From NCBI RefSeq assembly GCF_900187045.1, contig NZ_LT906453.1, positions 248,001 to 312,000 on the forward strand: a stretch of DNA of 64,000 bases. Reading direction: 5' to 3'. The notes beneath the pieces were generated by a model. That model made no database searches and was not told the origin of the DNA. It saw only the letters and a program-made list of their open reading frames with translations. The stretch comes from Dermatophilus congolensis (GTDB taxonomy: Bacteria; Actinomycetota; Actinomycetes; Actinomycetales; Dermatophilaceae). The position numbers were made by a program, and so were the translations under genes. Shown in pieces: positions 60,105-64,000 of this stretch (positions are counted from its first letter, which is position 1; every line of letters starts with the position of its first letter).

Positions 60105-62111
60105 CTACTGACCTTGACTCTGCCCCTGGCGAGCTAGCGGAGCCATGATCTGACCCCACAGCGGGGCAGCATAGGTACCACCGTAGAGCTTGTCGTAACT
60201 GGCTCCAGAGGTGTCGCCAACCCAGACAGATGCAGCCAATCCTGGCGCAATACCCGTGAACCATGTAGACGTGGAATTGTCATTAGTTCCAGTCTTGCCA
60301 CCAACAGGCACCCCAGGAACAGCAGCTTTCTGCGCCGTACCCGAGTGCACAACCTGCTGCAGCGCCGAACGCATGTTCGCCGCAGCCTGACCATCCACAG
60401 CGCTGTTGCACTTGCTGTTAAACGTGATGTCAACCTCACGACCCTTAAGCGACTTCAGCGGAGTTGGCGCACAGTGCTGCCCATTAGCCTCAGCTGTGAA
60501 CGGCGCATACGAGGACGCCATCGTCAACGGAGAAGTGATCGCCGTTCCCAACGTGATCGAGGGAACAAGCTCAAGATCAGAACCATCCGTGTTCTTCACA
60601 CCCAGTTTGTGCGCGGTGTCCCGCACCTCACACAACCCCACCTGCGCCTCAAGCTGCACAAACGCGGTGTTAACACTCTTAGCGAGCGCCTCAACCAACG
60701 TCATCGGGCCATCGGGGTCGCCCGGGGCGTTCTTAGGCGCCCAGATTTCGTTACCGACAGGCTTACAGGTTTTGAAGGTTCCGACGTTCATCGGGGTGCC
60801 GCTGACAGGAGCGTTAATGATGGATCCTGGGCCATACCCATTCGCCAGAGCTGCCGCCATGGTGAAGACCTTGAACAAAGACCCAGCCTGGTACGCAGCT
60901 TTCCCGCCATCGACAGCATCAATAGACATGGACTGTGTAGTGCGCCCCTTGCCATTGCCGTAAGGGACATCCTGACCAATAGCGAGAACCTCACCAGTCT
61001 TAGCGCGGACCACTGCGGCAGAGGCGTGCATGGTCCTGCTGGGCAATCCAGGGTTCTTCAGAGTCCGGTCAACGCTCTTTTGTGCCTTCACGTCCATCGT
61101 GGTCGTCAAGGTCAGGCCACCGGTTTCCCAGGTTTTCTGTCGGTCTTCACGGGTCTTACCGAACTCCGGTGAAGCCAGCAGACGCGACACCGCGAACTGG
61201 CACATCCACGGTTGTTTGGAGTTGGCACAGCCTTGATACGTCGCCGTGGGCTTGAGACCAAGGTCAGACTCCTTGGCCTCTTTGTACTTGTCCTCAGGGA
61301 TCATGCCGTTGGCGTGCATGGCGTCGAGGACTTGGTTGCGACGGTTAGTCGCGGCCTGTGGGTGCTTCATCGGGTCATAGGCCGAAGGTGACTGGACCAG
61401 ACCGGCGATGAGAGCGGCTTGGGGCAGGGTGAGGTCGGATGCGTGGGTATTGAAGTAGCGCTGAGCTGCAGCTTCCACACCGTAGGCGCCGTTGCCGTAG
61501 TAGACGAGGTTGAGGTAGTCGGTAAGAACTTGTTCTTTACCTCGGCCATCAGAAAGGTGAGCGGCCAGGATGACGTCGTCGATCTTGCGGGACAGCGTTT
61601 TGTCTGTAGAGGCCTTGATGCCTTTGGCGGAGTTGTCGAGCTCAGCCTGGAGCTGGGTGATGTTCTTGGCCAGCTGCTGTTCGATAGTGGAACCACCCTG
61701 GCCCGTAGCATCACCACTAGTGGCGTTCGCGATCGCGGCGCGTCCGATGGACTGCAAGTCAGAGCTTCCGTGCTCGTAGAAACGAACATCTTCGATCGCG
61801 ATCTGGGCTTGCCGCATCACCGGAGCGATCTGGTCTGTTTTGACCACAACGCGGTTCTGCCACCACGACTGCGCGATTTCAGTGCCATCTGCGGCGAGAA
61901 TGCGGCTGCGTTCAGGCAGTTTGTCCAGCAGCTTCGAGACATCAGAAGTGGGGGCGAGCCGTAGAGCTGCATCGAGTGCTTTGCCTGCACCTGTCGACAC
62001 GGCATTGCGTGTCACGGGGATGGCCAGCAGCGCCACGAAAACAGCGATAACCGCCAGGAAAAACAGCAAGATCCGCTTCAAGCGTCCAGGCAAGCGCCTG
62101 AGACCAAACAT
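60105..62111 (-). CDS. Class A penicillin-binding protein (transglycosylase/transpeptidase)
   Basis: A 668-residue bifunctional peptidoglycan synthase. I start it at ATG 62111 because AGGAGG lies nine bases upstream; GTG 62174 and ATG 62120 are open alternatives. Seen: a basic N-terminus and membrane anchor ILLFFLAVIAVFVALLAIPV; the GT51 domain with catalytic Glu107 in EDVRFYEHG and GGSTIEQQLAKN; and the transpeptidase domain with the active serine of S-L-F-K near 411, SVN, and KTGT near 610. It polymerises and cross-links glycan strands. The C-terminus is short and lacks a PASTA or long Pro-rich tail. Terminator at 60029-60071. Confidence 0.93.
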   Translation of the reverse strand: MFGLRRLPGRLKRILLFFLAVIAVFVALLAIPVTRNAVSTGAGKALDAALRLAPTSDVSKLLDKLPERSRILAADGTEIAQSWWQNRVVVKTDQIAPVMRQAQIAIEDVRFYEHGSSDLQSIGRAAIANATSGDATGQGGSTIEQQLAKNITQLQAELDNSAKGIKASTDKTLSRKIDDVILAAHLSDGRGKEQVLTDYLNLVYYGNGAYGVEAAAQRYFNTHASDLTLPQAALIAGLVQSPSAYDPMKHPQAATNRRNQVLDAMHANGMIPEDKYKEAKESDLGLKPTATYQGCANSKQPWMCQFAVSRLLASPEFGKTREDRQKTWETGGLTLTTTMDVKAQKSVDRTLKNPGLPSRTMHASAAVVRAKTGEVLAIGQDVPYGNGKGRTTQSMSIDAVDGGKAAYQAGSLFKVFTMAAALANGYGPGSIINAPVSGTPMNVGTFKTCKPVGNEIWAPKNAPGDPDGPMTLVEALAKSVNTAFVQLEAQVGLCEVRDTAHKLGVKNTDGSDLELVPSITLGTAITSPLTMASSYAPFTAEANGQHCAPTPLKSLKGREVDITFNSKCNSAVDGQAAANMRSALQQVVHSGTAQKAAVPGVPVGGKTGTNDNSTSTWFTGIAPGLAASVWVGDTSGASYDKLYGGTYAAPLWGQIMAPLARQGQSQGQ

Positions 62112-62174
62112 CCCCAACATCCTCCTGCCCAAGTGGGGGCGTCCTGCAGGACCCCACGCAGCATCGTGTCGCAC

Positions 62175-62680
62175 GTGTATGAAAAAGAGTCACCATCTCA
62201 GCCCTCCATCGCGGAGGAGTTAAGAAAGATGCTCTTGTGTGTTGCGCCGCGCGATGGCTTCAAAGCCTTCGCCGCGGCGCATACATGTTGTGTCCGTGGA
62301 GGGGTATCGCGACCATACCGTGCACAGTGTTCTGAAGGCGACGGCGGTTGTAGCCGCTCGACGCCCCCGCATGCTGCGGGCAGCGGACATGGGACACGCG
62401 TCCTCACGTTTCACAGTTCCTGAACCCCATTACCGCACAACCACATCAAAGGTTGCTGGTGGTCTCGGCGACCACAAGGAGAACAGATAGCAGATCACCA
62501 ATCGACAAAGTTGCTGGTCAAAACCAATATTTCGGGACCAGGAATGACACAACATCGCAACGGAAAAAGAATCACCACCGCAGCGGCGCTGTCATATTGT
62601 CATCGGATTGTCACCGTATGTAACCGCACCAGGTTCGGGTACCTGCTCGTTACAGCCCCATCGCGACCTCGCACATAGCA
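62175..62680. other. Intergenic region between the PBP and dps, no gene recognised
   Basis: About 500 bases. Several short frames exist in all directions, but none has a ribosome site and recognisable motif together; a WhiB-type gene, often found near ponA in actinobacteria, was looked for and not found. It must contain the PBP promoter. Confidence 0.4.
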
Positions 62681-62709
62681 AGGCTGCACCCACGCAGTGG
62701 GTGCAGCCT
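62681..62709 (-). terminator. Terminator hairpin after dps
   Basis: AGGCTGCACCCA (62681-62692) pairs with TGGGTGCAGCCT (62698-62709), 12 bp with a five-base loop, 18 bases after the dps stop. Confidence 0.8.
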
Positions 62710-62727
62710 CAACACCGAAACGTCAGA

Positions 62728-63279
62728 TCAACGCGCGGCGTCTGCAGCTTCTTCTTCGCTGTTGGTGCCACGCGTGACCAGCTGGCCATCAGTGTCTTCA
62801 AGGTGGGCACGAATGAACCAGTGGAACTTCTCCAGCTCAGCAGAGTGGCCGATGAGCATGTCCTCCGAAATCGGATCAATCTCACCCACCGTGCTGATCG
62901 CTGCACGGTTAGAAGACACAACCCCCTCATACACCTTGTCCAGCGCAGCCAAGTGCGCGAGCGTGGTGTCACGGCCGAGGCTGTAGTCCTCCCAGTCACG
63001 GTTTTTCACAATGTCGCCCGGGCGTCCGGCAGGAGAACCACCCATAGTCGCAATACGCTCGGCGACCTCATCAGCCCATCCACGGACAAGCTCGATCTGT
63101 GGGTCCAACATCTCGTGAACACCGATGAAGTTACGTCCCACCACGTTCCAGTGCACGTGCTTCAACGTCAGCTGCAAGTCGTTGTAAGCGGCCAGGCGCT
63201 TCTGCAGCACCTCAATGACCTTCTCGCTCTCGCCCTCGTTCATACCGGGAACCGTGTAACCAGACTTCACGTCTGCCAT
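62728..63279 (-). CDS. dps: Dps-family ferritin-like DNA-protection protein
   Basis: A 183-residue protein. I start it at ATG 63279, where AGGAGG lies six bases upstream, although the frame is open to 63384. Seen: the ferroxidase-site segment LKHVHWNVVGRNFIGVHEMLD near residues 38-58 with its histidines and acids shared between subunits, then DEVAERIATMGGSPAGRP, the Dps family hallmark. The acidic, alanine-rich C-terminus (EEEAADAAR) has no basic DNA-binding tail. It oxidises and stores iron with H2O2 and protects DNA in stress. Its own unit, with terminator at 62681. Confidence 0.92.
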   Translation of the reverse strand: MADVKSGYTVPGMNEGESEKVIEVLQKRLAAYNDLQLTLKHVHWNVVGRNFIGVHEMLDPQIELVRGWADEVAERIATMGGSPAGRPGDIVKNRDWEDYSLGRDTTLAHLAALDKVYEGVVSSNRAAISTVGEIDPISEDMLIGHSAELEKFHWFIRAHLEDTDGQLVTRGTNSEEEAADAAR

Positions 63280-63550
63280 GCCGTCCTCCTCGTAATCGAC
63301 AGAGACTTGCGCCACGAGCCGCCATCGGCCCGCTCTCACTGTGCGCAACGACACCTGCGCTTGAGTTATTCCAACCAGCAGCACAATCGGCCACCAGCGA
63401 ACTCATTTACAGCAAGACATACCCCCTGTGACCAGGACAAAAGACACCCCGAAGGGTGAAATGAAAGCCCTCATACATCCCCCCTTGAACGCCGACGTGT
63501 AGGCAACGTCCCCAGCACCCTGACCGGGGACTCTGCACGAAAGGCCATCC

Positions 63551-64000
63551 ATGCGTCGTCGACACTCCGCTCTAGGAATCGCATCTACTCTCGCCATAGC
63601 CCTGGCTCCCCTGGCCACCGCGAGCGCTGCTCCCCGCACCCCCGCCCCGGCCCCAACCCCCACCACCAGCATCACCTACCCCCAAACAACACCAGCAACC
63701 ACGACATACACCGGTGACATCGTGGTCACGTTCAAAAACGGTTCCCCCACCGAAAAAGCAAAAGCTCTAGCCCGGGTCAACAAGAAACACTCAGCCAGCC
63801 TGGCAGTCAAACGCACGATGGCTTCACGCAACCGAGCCGTCATCACTGGCACCAGCACCACCCGCGCAGCACACCTCGCTCAGGCGCTCAAAGCCGACCC
63901 GAACATCGCTACCGCCGAACCCGACATCCGTGTCCACGCCTCAGACATCCCCAACGACCCGCTGTACAGCAGCTCACAGTGGGACCTGAAGAACAGTCCC
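63551..64000 (+). CDS. Partial: secreted subtilisin-like serine protease (S8), signal and propeptide
   Basis: The frame opens at ATG 63551 and is still open at the window end (150 codons). Residues 1 to about 27 are a Sec signal peptide (MRRRHSALGIASTLAIALAP, cleavage near ATASA). A Pro/Thr-rich stretch follows. Residues about 55-135 look like an inhibitor I9-type propeptide: YTGDIVVTFKNGSPTEKAKA then KADPNIATAEPDIRVHA. The sequence NDPLYSSSQWDLKNSP at the edge is the usual start of the mature subtilase domain. The catalytic triad lies beyond the window. The family call rests on this propeptide-mature junction. Confidence 0.8.
   Translation, partial: MRRRHSALGIASTLAIALAPLATASAAPRTPAPAPTPTTSITYPQTTPATTTYTGDIVVTFKNGSPTEKAKALARVNKKHSASLAVKRTMASRNRAVITGTSTTRAAHLAQALKADPNIATAEPDIRVHASDIPNDPLYSSSQWDLKNSP

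Noticed and set aside
62133-62423. Cysteine-containing plus-strand frame near the PBP as a WhiB-type regulator
   Set aside because: The four-cysteine spacing and the G(V/I)WGG turn of WhiB proteins are absent.

Overview
The window looks like a chromosomal segment of a moderately high-GC actinobacterium. Coding sequence is rich in GCC/GAC/CTC-type codons, ribosome sites are GGAGG-like, and families typical of Micrococcales and relatives are present: an OleB-OleC fusion, DUF6297-type membrane protein, Zur/ZnuABC, phosphoketolase, Tat-dependent binding proteins. A methyl-accepting chemotaxis gene, several secreted proteases and many metal-related signals would fit a motile, host-associated Dermatophilaceae-type organism (Dermatophilus/Austwickia), but that is inference from gene content only. 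I saw no rRNA, tRNA, CRISPR array, insertion sequence or phage module.

Layout. 0-10.8 kb: housekeeping and metabolism (partial PNPOx-like gene, HAD phosphatase, serine hydrolase, GlmU-like beta-helix protein, PatB/MalY aminotransferase, asd, a two-gene ABC exporter, citrate synthase, AI-2E permease). 10.8-19.3 kb: an esterase, phosphoketolase, and the complete long-chain olefin operon oleA-oleBC-oleD. 19.3-27.3 kb: methionine importer metN-metI and metQ, split by a Nik/Dpp-like importer operon on the opposite strand whose two permeases are fused. 27.3-32.5 kb: a beta-phosphoglucomutase/GH65 phosphorylase pair and a chemotaxis receptor gene broken by an in-frame TAG. 33-37.6 kb: znuA-znuC-znuB-zur-thiD, preceded by a palindromic operator candidate. 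37.7-49 kb: mixed oxidoreductases, a Lon-N protein, mutarotase, inositol-phosphatase-like enzyme, two unknown membrane proteins (one after a structured leader), an App1 phosphatase-like protein, rhodanese and DoxX.

49-54.1 kb is a tightly overlapping operon: DUF4242 protein, acyl-CoA-dehydrogenase-fold protein, SsuB/A/C-like importer, NAD(P)H:FMN reductase. It resembles an organosulfur-scavenging operon with an acyl-CoA-dehydrogenase-fold protein in the place of SsuD, and its 5' leader carries an almost perfect 25-bp hairpin. I consider it the best candidate here for an incompletely described system.

54-64 kb is lower in GC and rich in secreted proteins: a trypsin-like protease behind a Fur/Zur-like palindrome, a zinc carboxypeptidase broken by a one-base shift in an A run, a lipoprotein, a decayed ABC ATPase, an 86-residue secreted peptide, an orphan ECF S component, DtxR-like and Zur-like boxes with no gene next to them, a class A penicillin-binding protein, Dps, and the start of a subtilisin-like protease cut by the window end. 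Most transcription units end in strong inverted repeats, some extraordinarily long (33 and 26 bp, perfect). All names are from reading motifs by eye; no search was run.
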